Shown here in pieces: positions 18,737 to 26,284 of a stretch of 64,000 bases of DNA (within the stretch, counting starts at the first letter, position 1; every line of letters begins with the position of its first letter). The notes under the pieces are model-generated. The model was not told the origin of the DNA, ran no database searches, and saw only the letters and a list, made by a program, of their open reading frames with translations. Origin of the DNA: Enterobacter chuandaensis (GTDB lineage: Bacteria > Pseudomonadota > Gammaproteobacteria > Enterobacterales > Enterobacteriaceae); contig NZ_QZCS01000002.1 of the NCBI RefSeq assembly GCF_003594915.1, forward strand, positions 434,001 through 498,000. Reading direction: 5' to 3'. A program made the position numbers and the translations under genes.

Positions 18737-18775
18737 GTGTCGCCAATAAGTTACACGGGCTGCAAATCCCGGCTG
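18712..18775 (-). ncRNA. P4 CI-type antisense immunity RNA (putative)
   Basis: P4 immunity is set by a small stable RNA cut from the leader of its own left operon. Here the leader after the promoter at 18798-18827 has the key block TTTGCAG ... CTTATTGG (18743-18767, minus strand) and then a strong terminator (18712-18736). The block is complementary to 18586-18607 downstream. Order, size and pairing match the P4 scheme. Exact RNA ends cannot be read from sequence. No protein repressor gene is visible in the element, which supports RNA-based immunity. Confidence 0.62.
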
Positions 18776-18797
18776 CCGATTTTGCGACAGCGGGAAA

Positions 18798-18827
18798 ACT
18801 ATACCTGGAAACGACGAAAAGAAGCAA
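18798..18827 (-). promoter_or_regulatory. Candidate sigma-70 promoter of the satellite left operon (PLE-like)
   Basis: On the minus strand TTGCTT (-35), 18 bp, TATAGT (-10) lie just after vis and about 30 bp before the immunity RNA core. This is the expected place of the constitutive P4 promoter that drives immunity RNA and, when not terminated early, the replication operon. Confidence 0.6.
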
Positions 18828-18862
18828 GCCAGAAAAAGGGGCTGTTTGCTGAACGGTCATCA

Positions 18863-19129
18863 TCATGCGTCATAGCCCCGGTTACGTTCGGCAATGCGAT
18901 CCGCCATCCATGCAGTAATTTCAGACTGCGCCCACGCCACATTTTTTCCGCCGAGGGAGATTTGTTTCGGGAAAGCTTCCCGGCTGATGAGGTCGTAAAT
19001 GGTCGAGCGGGACAGGCCGCACAGATGCATCACTTCGGGCAGACGGATAAAGCGCTCGTGAACGGTATCAGAAACCGGCATCAGCGGCGCGGCAGGAGCA
19101 GAAGACGGGGAAGAAAAAGCGGTGTGCAT
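18863..19129 (-). CDS. AlpA/Vis-type transcriptional regulator and excisionase
   Basis: The 88-residue protein is an AlpA-family winged-helix DNA-binding protein; P4 Vis has a similar length. The binding region is [40 protein letters not shown] (about 27-66; only part needs quoting to recognise it: [10 protein letters not shown]). In P4, Vis represses the late left promoter and promotes excision. The start has GAGGTA upstream. Its stop overlaps an ATG triplet cluster that opens the long frame through the immunity leader. The lone gene is transcribed from the origin side. Confidence 0.88.
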   Translation of the reverse strand: MHTAFSSPSSAPAAPLMPVSDTVHERFIRLPEVMHLCGLSRSTIYDLISREAFPKQISLGGKNVAWAQSEITAWMADRIAERNRGYDA

Positions 19130-19397
19130 CGGGCTACCTCACAAAGTCCATACAGTGCCGGTCGTGTCCGTCCGGCTTCGGGTAGCTCTCTATTTTGTGA
19201 ATATTTTTACGCAGGGCAACAAGTCATTTTGTAGTGCTTCACCACACAACAGAACGATTTTTATACAGTGGCAAACGTTGGCCATCTTTTGGTAAACGCT
19301 GGCAAACTGGTGGCCCATTCCTGATTACTTTTATTTATATATTTTCATTTTTTAATCGAAATAAAGTCTAAAAAAGCAAGCCGGTAAAAATCAGAAA

Positions 19398-19503
19398 GGT
19401 GAACAGTAGTGAACAGTCGGTGAACAGTCTGACCTTCAACTGTTCACCCTTTAATTAACTGTATTACTTATCTTTTTTCTCAAAGTGAACAGTAGTGAAT
19501 AGT
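19398..19503. other. P4-type replication origin (ori1-like) with six iterons
   Basis: Iterons of type GGTGAACAGT occur at 19398-19407, 19408-19417, 19419-19428, 19439-19448 (inverted), 19484-19493 and, with one change, 19494-19503. The gap 19449-19483 is A+T-rich and could melt. These are the sites P4 alpha recognises. The region lies between divergent vis and sid. The rest of the 538-bp gap (19130-19667) holds A+T-rich DNA and the activator site below, and no further gene that I can see. Confidence 0.85.
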
Positions 19504-19577
19504 TATTAGTAAAAAACAAACAGTGAGTAAGGTTTTCCTGAGACCTTTCTCTGGCCAGCCGGGTTTTAAGGTCTGTT

Positions 19578-19595
19578 TGTGCCATTTTTGCCACA
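19578..19595 (+). promoter_or_regulatory. Ogr/delta activator site of the late sid promoter
   Basis: TGT, exactly 12 bp, ACA matches the TGT-N12-ACA dyad bound by P2 Ogr and P4 delta. Such sites are centred near -55, which would place the start of transcription near 19642, upstream of sid. The site lets the helper or the satellite activator turn on sid, ogr/delta and psu. Confidence 0.72.
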
Positions 19596-19667
19596 ACGGC
19601 AATGAATCGTGTTGTTGTGTCTGGCGCGGCAGAATCTCCTCAGATTGAAACGAAGAGGAGACCCGAC

Positions 19668-20405
19668 ATGACTCAGACCGCTGTTATTCCCGACTACCTT
19701 AAACCCGCAATGGAACGCCTTGAGACTGCCCGCTCGGCGCATCTCGCCAATGCCAGCCGTATGGATGAAACCACGACGGCCATCAGCCAGGTGCAAACGC
19801 AAAAAAATGAACTGGAGCAGGAAAACGGCAATGATTCCGGCGCATGGCGCGCCGCCTTTCGTGCAGGTGGTGCTGTCATTACCGACGAGCTGAAACAACG
19901 CCATCTGGCGCGCGTGGCACGGCGGGAACTGGCGCAGGAATGTGACAGCATGAACGAGGTACTGTCTTTTGAGCTGGACAGGCTCAAAGGAGCCTGTGAC
20001 CGCACGGCCAGAGCATACCGTCAGGCACATCACGGCGTCCTCAGTCAGTATGCAGAGCATGAACTCGATGCTGCCCTGCGTGAAAGCTGCGGTGCCCTCA
20101 TCAGAGCAATGAAACTCAACATACTGGTTCTGAATAATCCGCTTGCTAATACCACCGGGCATCAGGGATATATCGAACCGGAAAAAGTTGTAATGCAGCA
20201 GGTGAAAGCGTGGCTTGAACAGGCCGTAAAGGGCTGCAATATCCGTCTGACCGATGAACCGGTGCTGTTTAAAACAGGGCTGTCGGCTTCCACACTGCCG
20301 CATATGGAACATGACGTTGCGGCCACACCCCTCCAGCGTAAGGTTTGGCAGGAAAAAATGCGGGAACGTGAAGCTGACCTGAAAGCACGGGGGTTACTGT
20401 CATGA
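19668..20405 (+). CDS. sid: P4-type capsid size determination protein
   Basis: Sid forms an external scaffold that makes helper-phage capsid protein assemble into small T=4 heads that fit only satellite DNA. The 245-residue protein is rich in long helices, matches the P4 length of 244 and keeps GDELKQRH-type and ANTTGHQGY segments and the ending LKARGLLS. The start at 19668 has GAAGAGGAG 7 nt upstream; an open in-frame extension to 19602 has no such site. It overlaps the next gene by 4 nt and leads the late operon sid, ogr/delta, psu. Confidence 0.9.
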   Translation: MTQTAVIPDYLKPAMERLETARSAHLANASRMDETTTAISQVQTQKNELEQENGNDSGAWRAAFRAGGAVITDELKQRHLARVARRELAQECDSMNEVLSFELDRLKGACDRTARAYRQAHHGVLSQYAEHELDAALRESCGALIRAMKLNILVLNNPLANTTGHQGYIEPEKVVMQQVKAWLEQAVKGCNIRLTDEPVLFKTGLSASTLPHMEHDVAATPLQRKVWQEKMREREADLKARGLLS

Positions 20406-20647
20406 TGCGCTGTCCTTTCTGCCGCACTGCGGCCCACGTTCGCACCAGCCGCTATATGTCTGACAGCGTCAAAGAGAGTTACCTGCAGTGCCAGAATGTG
20501 CACTGCTCGGCGACATTCAAAACGCATGAGTCCATCTTTGAAGTGATACGTTCGCCGGTCATCGATGAGAAACCCGCGCCGGTGCCGACAGTCCCCGTGG
20601 CACCCCGTCGGGTAAAAGGCTGCTACAGCTCGCCGTTCCGCCATTAA
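20402..20647 (+). CDS. Ogr/Delta-family zinc-finger late transcription activator
   Basis: The 81-residue protein carries one zinc finger: Cys4 and Cys7 (CPFC), then Cys30 and Cys35 (CQNVHC), with the family signature ARTSRY-like VRTSRYMSDSVKESYLQC. It binds TGT-N12-ACA sites and contacts the RNA polymerase alpha subunit to switch on late promoters. P4 delta is a tandem double version of about 166 residues, so this element has a single-domain protein closer in size to P2 Ogr. It is coupled to sid by a 4-nt overlap. Confidence 0.9.
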   Translation: MMRCPFCRTAAHVRTSRYMSDSVKESYLQCQNVHCSATFKTHESIFEVIRSPVIDEKPAPVPTVPVAPRRVKGCYSSPFRH

Positions 20648-20663
20648 TCAGGAGAGACAACCC

Positions 20664-21230
20664 GTGACCACCCTGACCTTACAGCAGGCCTATGACGCCT
20701 GTCAGACGAACAAAACCGCGTGGCTGAACCGTAAAACCGAACTGGCCGCCGCAATGCAGGAATATCAGGAATTATTGCTGGATGACAATGCATCAGGCTC
20801 CCGCAGATTGCAGACGCTGCGTGACCTGATTGACGTAAAAAAATGGGAAGTTAATCAGGCCGCCGGTCGCTACATCTTCTCGCATGAGGAGGTGCAGCGC
20901 ATCAGCATCCGTAACCGGCTGCATGATTTTATGCAGCAGAACGGCGCGGAGCTGGCCGCCGCACTGGCACCGGAGCTGATGGGGATTAAAAACCAGCCCG
21001 CGATGATAAAAAATCGCGCGCTTGACCGTTCAGTCACTTACCTGAGAGAAGCTCTTTCCGTCTGGCTGACCGCAGAAAATGAAATTAATTATTCTGCACA
21101 GGATAACAACATTTTAACGGCCATCGGATACAGGCCTGACGCGCCTTCGCGGGATGATAATCGTGAAAAATTCACCCCTGTACAGAACATGATTTACGCC
21201 CGTCGACGCGCCGAACTGGCCGCGCAGTAA
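20664..21230 (+). CDS. psu: P4-type polarity suppression protein / capsid decoration protein
   Basis: Psu (188 residues; P4 has 190) binds and inhibits the Rho terminator and also decorates the small capsid. The chain is helical, with segments such as KWEVNQAAGRYIFSHE, RLHDFMQQ and REKFTPVQNMI that match P4 Psu. It starts with GTG, with AGGAGA about 9 nt upstream. It is the last gene of the late operon, with the cos site about 170 bp downstream. Confidence 0.92.
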   Translation: MTTLTLQQAYDACQTNKTAWLNRKTELAAAMQEYQELLLDDNASGSRRLQTLRDLIDVKKWEVNQAAGRYIFSHEEVQRISIRNRLHDFMQQNGAELAAALAPELMGIKNQPAMIKNRALDRSVTYLREALSVWLTAENEINYSAQDNNILTAIGYRPDAPSRDDNREKFTPVQNMIYARRRAELAAQ

Positions 21231-21403
21231 CCTGTCAAAAAATCCCCGTAATTCCCGCAATTTTTCCCGAATTAAGCCATGCATCCAAAGGGTGCATGGT
21301 TTTGCATGCGTTTTCCCGCTCCTGTACTCCCGACCAGCGCCAGTCCCGGAGCGGCCTGAGGCCGCCTTTGCACCTGCATTAAAAGCGACCCCTTAAGCGG
21401 GCA

Positions 21404-21422
21404 GGCGTGGCGGGGAAAGCAT
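21404..21422. other. P2/P4-type cos site (packaging end)
   Basis: GGCGTGGCGGGGAAAGCAT differs at two positions from the 19-nt cohesive end of P2/P4 as I remember it (GGCGAGGCGGGGAAAGCAC). It lies downstream of psu, as in P4. A helper terminase could cut here to package the satellite. The region 21231-21441 otherwise holds short repeats around TGCATGG and a weak hairpin. Confidence 0.82.
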
Positions 21423-21441
21423 TGCGCGCTAAGATACGTAA

Positions 21442-23064
21442 TTAAATTTTTTTATACAGACCTTCAAGTCCTTTTAGTGACAAGAACTGAGAAGGTTTCG
21501 CTTTTTTTAATTCCCCTTGGTAATTTAAACGCTCGGTAGAATTTATTAATACCACAGCTTTTTTTGCCCTAGTGACCCCAACATAATGAAGATTCAGGCA
21601 TTGCTCATATTGCGAAAAAACCTCATCAAAACAACCTTTTATATACTCTCTCCGTGGTAATATCCAATCATAAAGATCTAAATGAAAAACAAAGTCGAAC
21701 TCTAGTCCTTTAGCTTTATGTAAAGTCATTATTTGTAACTCATCATCACCCACTGGCAAGTAATTATTTAGCATCATTTTATTGTGTAAAATTGAGTTAA
21801 TGGCATCAATATGGCGAGCTGAAATATCACCACTGATTAATAATCTTATTGCCTTACGTAAAGCTGGAATAAGTTGGTCATCATCAGAATCCCTAACCTC
21901 TCTAATAACACCCCGCATTTTCCTTATTGTATTTCGCTCTAGTACCTTGTGATTTAAACTATCAATGATAGCCTGTGCTGTAATTATTTTATTAAAACGA
22001 TAATTTAAAAGGCTCTTTAACAAAAGAGATACTTCTCCACCAAGCACAGATAGCTCATCATCAAGATATGCTCTTGCTTTAGAATTTATAAGGCCAGATA
22101 CTAAAGAGACAGAACTATTCGTTGCAGTAAGTATCGCTATTTCTTTTTCTTTTGAAATATTGAATTTCTGTTTAATGTTGTTAATATTAATATCAATCCA
22201 CTTAGCTATTTCACGCTGAGTACCATTAACAAGCTTTCTGTAGACACGAATTTCATCAGTAATTAACAAATCAGAGTTTTCATTCAATAGTCGAGAAGCA
22301 TAATTAACTATAGATGAATGTGAGCGATGATTTATAGTTATTTTAAAAGGGGTGAACCCACTTTTTTTATCCAGTAAAGAGGTTAAGTATTTTGAGTTTT
22401 TACCCGCATATAAATATATGGACTGGTCAACATCACCAACTGCAACTGCTTTTATTCCAAGATCGAAAAGCAAAAGAAAAAGAAGATGTTGGACAAATCC
22501 AGCATCTTGATACTCATCAATATATATAGAGGTGTATTTTTTAGCGATATAACGGCGACACGATAACGAGTTGCACAATATATAAAATGCAAGTAATGGT
22601 ATAAACTCCAGTATTAGAATACCCTTAGCGTATAGTTCCTTAACATCCTTAAAATCATACTCATCAATCTTTTCACATATGGATTCGACATTAAAGAAAG
22701 CAGAAAGCCTATCTTGTTCAGAAGAATTTAGCTCGTTAAACTTAACTACATGTAAATCATCAACTCCTCCCCATAATTGCTTAATGAATTGATAAATCAC
22801 TTCGGTCAAATAAAACTTATCTATTGTCCCAAAAAAGCTTGATTTTGAGTTTGGTGTAGCCTTTAAACATCTCTTTTTCAGTTCATCGCTTGCTTTGTTA
22901 GTATACGATATAGCAATAACGCCCTGATATTCCTTGCATCCCGCTAAGTCACGGACAATCTTCTCTACGATTACTGCTGTTTTCCCACTTCCAGGACAAG
23001 CCGTCAGTACCATACTATATGGGTAATCTATTGCAACTTTTTGCTCATGGGTAAAATTTATCAT
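21442..23064 (-). CDS. gajB: Gabija anti-phage protein GajB, UvrD-like helicase
   Basis: The 540-residue protein is a superfamily-1 helicase. Visible motifs: Walker A ACPGSGKT (about 22-29), motif Ia-like SYTNKASDEL, Walker B YIDEYQDAG (about 190), GDVDQSIYLYAG, NHRSHSSI, and the C-terminal MTLHKAKGLEFD and LHYVGVTRAKKAVVL. In Gabija systems GajB senses DNA ends made by GajA and hydrolyses nucleotides; the pair blocks phage growth. It starts inside the end of gajA (4-nt overlap). Strongly A+T-rich by eye, unlike the satellite core. A stand-alone UvrD-like enzyme is possible, but the OLD-nuclease partner makes GajB the best call. Confidence 0.88.
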   Translation of the reverse strand: MINFTHEQKVAIDYPYSMVLTACPGSGKTAVIVEKIVRDLAGCKEYQGVIAISYTNKASDELKKRCLKATPNSKSSFFGTIDKFYLTEVIYQFIKQLWGGVDDLHVVKFNELNSSEQDRLSAFFNVESICEKIDEYDFKDVKELYAKGILILEFIPLLAFYILCNSLSCRRYIAKKYTSIYIDEYQDAGFVQHLLFLLLFDLGIKAVAVGDVDQSIYLYAGKNSKYLTSLLDKKSGFTPFKITINHRSHSSIVNYASRLLNENSDLLITDEIRVYRKLVNGTQREIAKWIDININNIKQKFNISKEKEIAILTATNSSVSLVSGLINSKARAYLDDELSVLGGEVSLLLKSLLNYRFNKIITAQAIIDSLNHKVLERNTIRKMRGVIREVRDSDDDQLIPALRKAIRLLISGDISARHIDAINSILHNKMMLNNYLPVGDDELQIMTLHKAKGLEFDFVFHLDLYDWILPRREYIKGCFDEVFSQYEQCLNLHYVGVTRAKKAVVLINSTERLNYQGELKKAKPSQFLSLKGLEGLYKKI

Positions 23065-24764
23065 TTCAACTCCTCTGTAGCTAGTTTTACGGCAGTCAAA
23101 AGGGGTTGAATTAATTCACCTGTTGAAATAGTTTTAAGTGCATGAGAGTATTCTCTCAAGAACTCTTGCATTCTTATTGCTTTTTTCCCCCTTAGATAAT
23201 CAGCAGCAATTTCCTCATTATCAACACCTACATATTCTTTCAGTTGCTTACTTAACTCAACGCTAATATCACCTTCGAGATCATTAATTGAAACAAATAT
23301 ATTATTACGTTTAAGTGCATCTTTATAAACTTTATGTTTCTCTATCCTTTGAACTTGAGATATTTCCATTAATTCATTCTTTAGTGGTTTCATACCACAT
23401 AGAACCAAAGCTCGATTTAAACCTGAATATTGCCACTCTTTTTTCTTTGGAACTTTAGACGAATCATTGTCTGTACGAGCAACCCACTTAATCTCGAAAG
23501 CATCAAGTATTTTCCTATAAACTTCAAATTGAACGCCATCAACTGATAATATGCTTATATTAAAAAAATCCAGATCAATTTGGCACTCTTTTGCAAGAGC
23601 CTGATAAAACAACATTTCAGAAGGTCCTTCGACCAAAAATACGACATTAGCGAAGAATGCCTCTGCTGGGAGTATACTCATCCGGTATCCCATTCCACTC
23701 CAAGCATCACTAATACAATCAGAACACCCTTCACTTGCTGCGTAAGATTCGCCGTTATAAGAGCAAATTTTAATTATCGAATCCGGTGAATAATTAACGG
23801 CAATTTGTGGAGAATGAGTAGTAACTAGTGACTGCCCCGGCAATTTACTAATTAAATACTCAGATAGTTTTCTCTGTTGGTGCGGATAAAGGTGTGATTC
23901 AGGTTCTTCAACGCAATATATAACCACTTCATTTTCAGTATCATGTTCGCGTACACTCTTGGCTTTCCATAATGCAAGCAATACTTGGTTATTGAATCCA
24001 TCCCCTCCAAGCATTACCTTTTTGCCATTTGTATTTGAACTTAATTCTAATTTTTCAATAAACTGATCAACACCAATTGCTCCAGAATCGAGCATTACAG
24101 AAACCTTTTCATTGTTATATGATAATTTCTTCAACTCATCATTTAACTCTTCCGTAGCGGTCGAAACGTAGCTTATTTCTTTTACCTTATTATTAACATC
24201 ATTTAGTAAATCAGTTAATGAATTTAAAGTATTTTCATCCTTCCTAACCTGCTCCTCGCTTCTCATTTCTTGAGCAAGCCGAAGTAAATGTTTTTTCTCT
24301 GTAGATATATATTTAGCAAGATCTCGTTGTGAATTCACATAGCGTAAATTTAGATATTTAAGATAAAATCTACCACTAATCTCATCCATTTCGGATTCTT
24401 TGTGCCCTATATATAATTTGTAATCAAGAGTAGTTCTGTGCGCTTTATATTTGATGTATGTTTGCGCATCCTCACTGACATACCCCGCTAACTTAGAGAG
24501 AACGGCATCCTCTTTTACCTCACGAAAATTAATTATTATTTCTAACTCTTCACATTGATTTCCTTTTGCATCAATGTGGAAATCGCTATTTTTAGGTTCT
24601 AAATCTAAATCTGAAAAACTCTTATCTAACAAAATCCTTAATGAATACAATAGGTTTGTCTTACCAATGTCATTACTACCAATAATAAGAGTTGAATGAT
24701 TAAATTTAATGAAACTATCGGAATAGTTCCTAAATCCCTTTAAATATACATTATCAATATACAT
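23061..24764 (-). CDS. gajA: Gabija anti-phage protein GajA, OLD-family ATPase-TOPRIM nuclease
   Basis: The 567-residue protein has the OLD layout. The ATPase part has Walker A GSNDIGKT (about 29-36), Walker B VEEPESHLYPHQQ (about 290) and the His switch TTHSPQI. The TOPRIM part has VFLVEGPSEMLFY (catalytic Glu, about 377), then LSVDGVQ and ARTDND (metal-binding Asp). GajA of Bacillus cereus has a similar length (578) and cuts specific DNA sequences when nucleotides run low. All key residues are present. The ATG lies within the last codons of int (11-nt overlap), and the stop overlaps gajB by 4 nt. A+T-rich, indicating recent cargo. Confidence 0.9.
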   Translation of the reverse strand: MYIDNVYLKGFRNYSDSFIKFNHSTLIIGSNDIGKTNLLYSLRILLDKSFSDLDLEPKNSDFHIDAKGNQCEELEIIINFREVKEDAVLSKLAGYVSEDAQTYIKYKAHRTTLDYKLYIGHKESEMDEISGRFYLKYLNLRYVNSQRDLAKYISTEKKHLLRLAQEMRSEEQVRKDENTLNSLTDLLNDVNNKVKEISYVSTATEELNDELKKLSYNNEKVSVMLDSGAIGVDQFIEKLELSSNTNGKKVMLGGDGFNNQVLLALWKAKSVREHDTENEVVIYCVEEPESHLYPHQQRKLSEYLISKLPGQSLVTTHSPQIAVNYSPDSIIKICSYNGESYAASEGCSDCISDAWSGMGYRMSILPAEAFFANVVFLVEGPSEMLFYQALAKECQIDLDFFNISILSVDGVQFEVYRKILDAFEIKWVARTDNDSSKVPKKKEWQYSGLNRALVLCGMKPLKNELMEISQVQRIEKHKVYKDALKRNNIFVSINDLEGDISVELSKQLKEYVGVDNEEIAADYLRGKKAIRMQEFLREYSHALKTISTGELIQPLLTAVKLATEELK

Positions 24765-25935
24765 TTTCGTGCTCCATTATAAAAGAAGAGTACCACCGAA
24801 GCATATCTCTTCGCTTTTCTAAATACAGCGCATGATTATAAGTTCCGCGAATATTATTTTTATCGACATGGGCTAATTGAATCTCGATCCAAAATGAATC
24901 AAAACCCTGCTCATGCAGCAATGTAGACATCATATGCCTAAATCCGTGCCCGGTAAGTTTTCCGCCATAACCAATCCTTTTGATAAGCTGGTTTATACTC
25001 GCCTCACTCATAGGCTTGTTCGGATCGTTCCGTCCCGGAAAAACATAACGATAGTTCCCTGTCATGATCTTGAGTTCATTGAGTAAATCTAACGCTTGAG
25101 TCGACAATGGCACAAGGTGTGCCCTACGCATTTTCATCCTTTCCGCAGGAATTTCCCAAATAGCGTTATCTAGATCAAATTCTGACCATAAGGACGCACG
25201 TAATTCGATGGTTCTAACGCCAGTAATCATGAGTAATTTTGTGGCTATCTGGACAATCCGACTTCCGGTGTAACCGTTTAAAGCACGCAGAAAATCAGGT
25301 ATTTCATCAGCCTTTAGGAACGGGAAGTGATTTGATTGATGCACTTCGAGAGCACTAGAGAGATCTGCTGCAGGATTAAATTCAGCCCTTCCTGTAGCTA
25401 TCGCATAACGAAATACCTCTGAACAACGCTGTCGAACTTTCCGCATTTTCTCTAACGCACCGCGTTTCTCAATTTTACGCAGCACATTAAGCAGTTCTAG
25501 AGGCTTAATTTCGCCGACAGGTCTTTCCCCTACATAAGGAAAAATGTCGTTCTGAAACGCTTCCATTATGTCTGAGGCATAGCCCTCTGACCATTTGGTA
25601 GACTTCATCTGATGCCATTCTGTGGCTATCTTTTCAAACGCGCTCTCGGATTCCGTTTGTAAAGCAAGCTTTTGCTCTTTTCGAACCTCGCTCGGATTCT
25701 TTCCTTCGGCTACCAGTTTTCGGGCATCGTCGCGACGAGAACGCGCATCGGCAAGTGTGATCGTCGGGTACACACCCAGCGAGATCATTTTTGGTTTACC
25801 GGCAAAACGATAACGGAACCTCCAACTCTTGCTTCCATTAGGTTCTATAAGCAAAGACAGCCCTTGCCCATCTCCAAGTGTATAGGCTTTAGCTTCAGGC
25901 TTAGCGCGGCGAATCTGCATATCGTTTAAAGGCAT
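24754..25935 (-). CDS. int: P4-type tyrosine integrase
   Basis: The 393-residue integrase inserts the satellite at thrW. An N-terminal DUF4102 arm-binding domain (DMQIRRAKPEAKAYTLGDG; LGVYPTITLADAR) precedes a core-binding region and the catalytic domain with Arg in TGVRTIEL, HxxR in HGFRHMMST, and His plus the Tyr nucleophile in LAHVDKNN and TYNHALYLEKR. I chose MPLNDMQI as start by family resemblance; an upstream ATG at 25986 is open but crosses the arm sites. The start codon overlaps an arm-type repeat, so Int may repress itself. The 3' end overlaps gajA. Confidence 0.92.
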   Translation of the reverse strand: MPLNDMQIRRAKPEAKAYTLGDGQGLSLLIEPNGSKSWRFRYRFAGKPKMISLGVYPTITLADARSRRDDARKLVAEGKNPSEVRKEQKLALQTESESAFEKIATEWHQMKSTKWSEGYASDIMEAFQNDIFPYVGERPVGEIKPLELLNVLRKIEKRGALEKMRKVRQRCSEVFRYAIATGRAEFNPAADLSSALEVHQSNHFPFLKADEIPDFLRALNGYTGSRIVQIATKLLMITGVRTIELRASLWSEFDLDNAIWEIPAERMKMRRAHLVPLSTQALDLLNELKIMTGNYRYVFPGRNDPNKPMSEASINQLIKRIGYGGKLTGHGFRHMMSTLLHEQGFDSFWIEIQLAHVDKNNIRGTYNHALYLEKRRDMLRWYSSFIMEHENVY

Positions 25936-25986
25936 GTGTATAGAAATCCGGACCGAACAGGAACATATACACAATCCTATACACAT
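25934..25986. other. Integrase arm-type sites, right arm
   Basis: The decamer CTATACACAT occurs at 25977-25986, inverted at 25934-25943 (over the int start), and in variant form at 25964-25973. The same decamer lies inside the left end (15199-15220). Confidence 0.6.
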
Positions 25987-26094
25987 TCAGTACCGGATTC
26001 TACTGGATGGTTACGGACACCCATGGACTTAAAAGAATAAAAAACGTTATAAATCAGATGTGTTATGGACTAATACGGACGTTTGAAGAAGTTG

Positions 26095-26114
26095 AGATGG
26101 TGCCGATAATAGGA
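26095..26114. other. Right attachment-site copy, within the thrW 3' end
   Basis: AGATGGTGCCGATAATAGGA covers the last bases of tRNA-Thr and its CCA. It pairs with 15121-15139. The tRNA gene stays complete on this side after integration. Confidence 0.82.
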
Positions 26115-26173
26115 GTCGAACCTACGACCTTCGCATTACGAATGCGCTGCTCTACCAACTGAGCTATATCGGC
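26098..26173 (-). tRNA. thrW: tRNA-Thr (anticodon CGU)
   Basis: Read on the minus strand it starts GCCGATATAGCTCAGTTGG, has the anticodon loop TTCGTAA (CGU), a TTCGA T-loop and ends in ATCGGCA plus encoded CCA. It follows proA as in E. coli, where the same tRNA hosts CP4-6. Confidence 0.97.
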
Positions 26174-26284
26174 CCTGAAAGGCCAGTTACGAATGTAACC
26201 ACGGGGCAAAAGGTTAGATCTATCCGGGTGACGCGTCAATGCCCTTTTGAATCAAACGGCTATTTTTGCATCACCCGTGACTAT

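Larger units (their letters stand above)
15121..26114. mobile_element. P4-type phage satellite, about 11 kb, in tRNA-Thr thrW, carrying Gabija
   Basis: The element is bounded by two copies of a short tRNA-end sequence (15121-15139 and 26095-26114), giving an excised size of about 10.97 kb, near that of P4. From left to right it holds a crr-like iteron region, alpha, cnr, an unknown 75-residue gene, kil/icd-like, an immunity leader, vis/alpA, an iteron origin, sid, an ogr/delta activator, psu, cos, gajB, gajA and int. P4-type satellites parasitise P2-like helper phages, using helper capsids that Sid makes smaller. All core modules appear intact. The slot between cos and int, where P4 has gop-beta-cII, holds a defence system instead. 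Confidence 0.93.

Noticed and set aside
21351..21369. Hairpin GCGGCC-TGA-GGCCGC as a terminator after psu
   Set aside because: The stem is good but only three T follow, and it lies in the packaging region, where it may serve another role.
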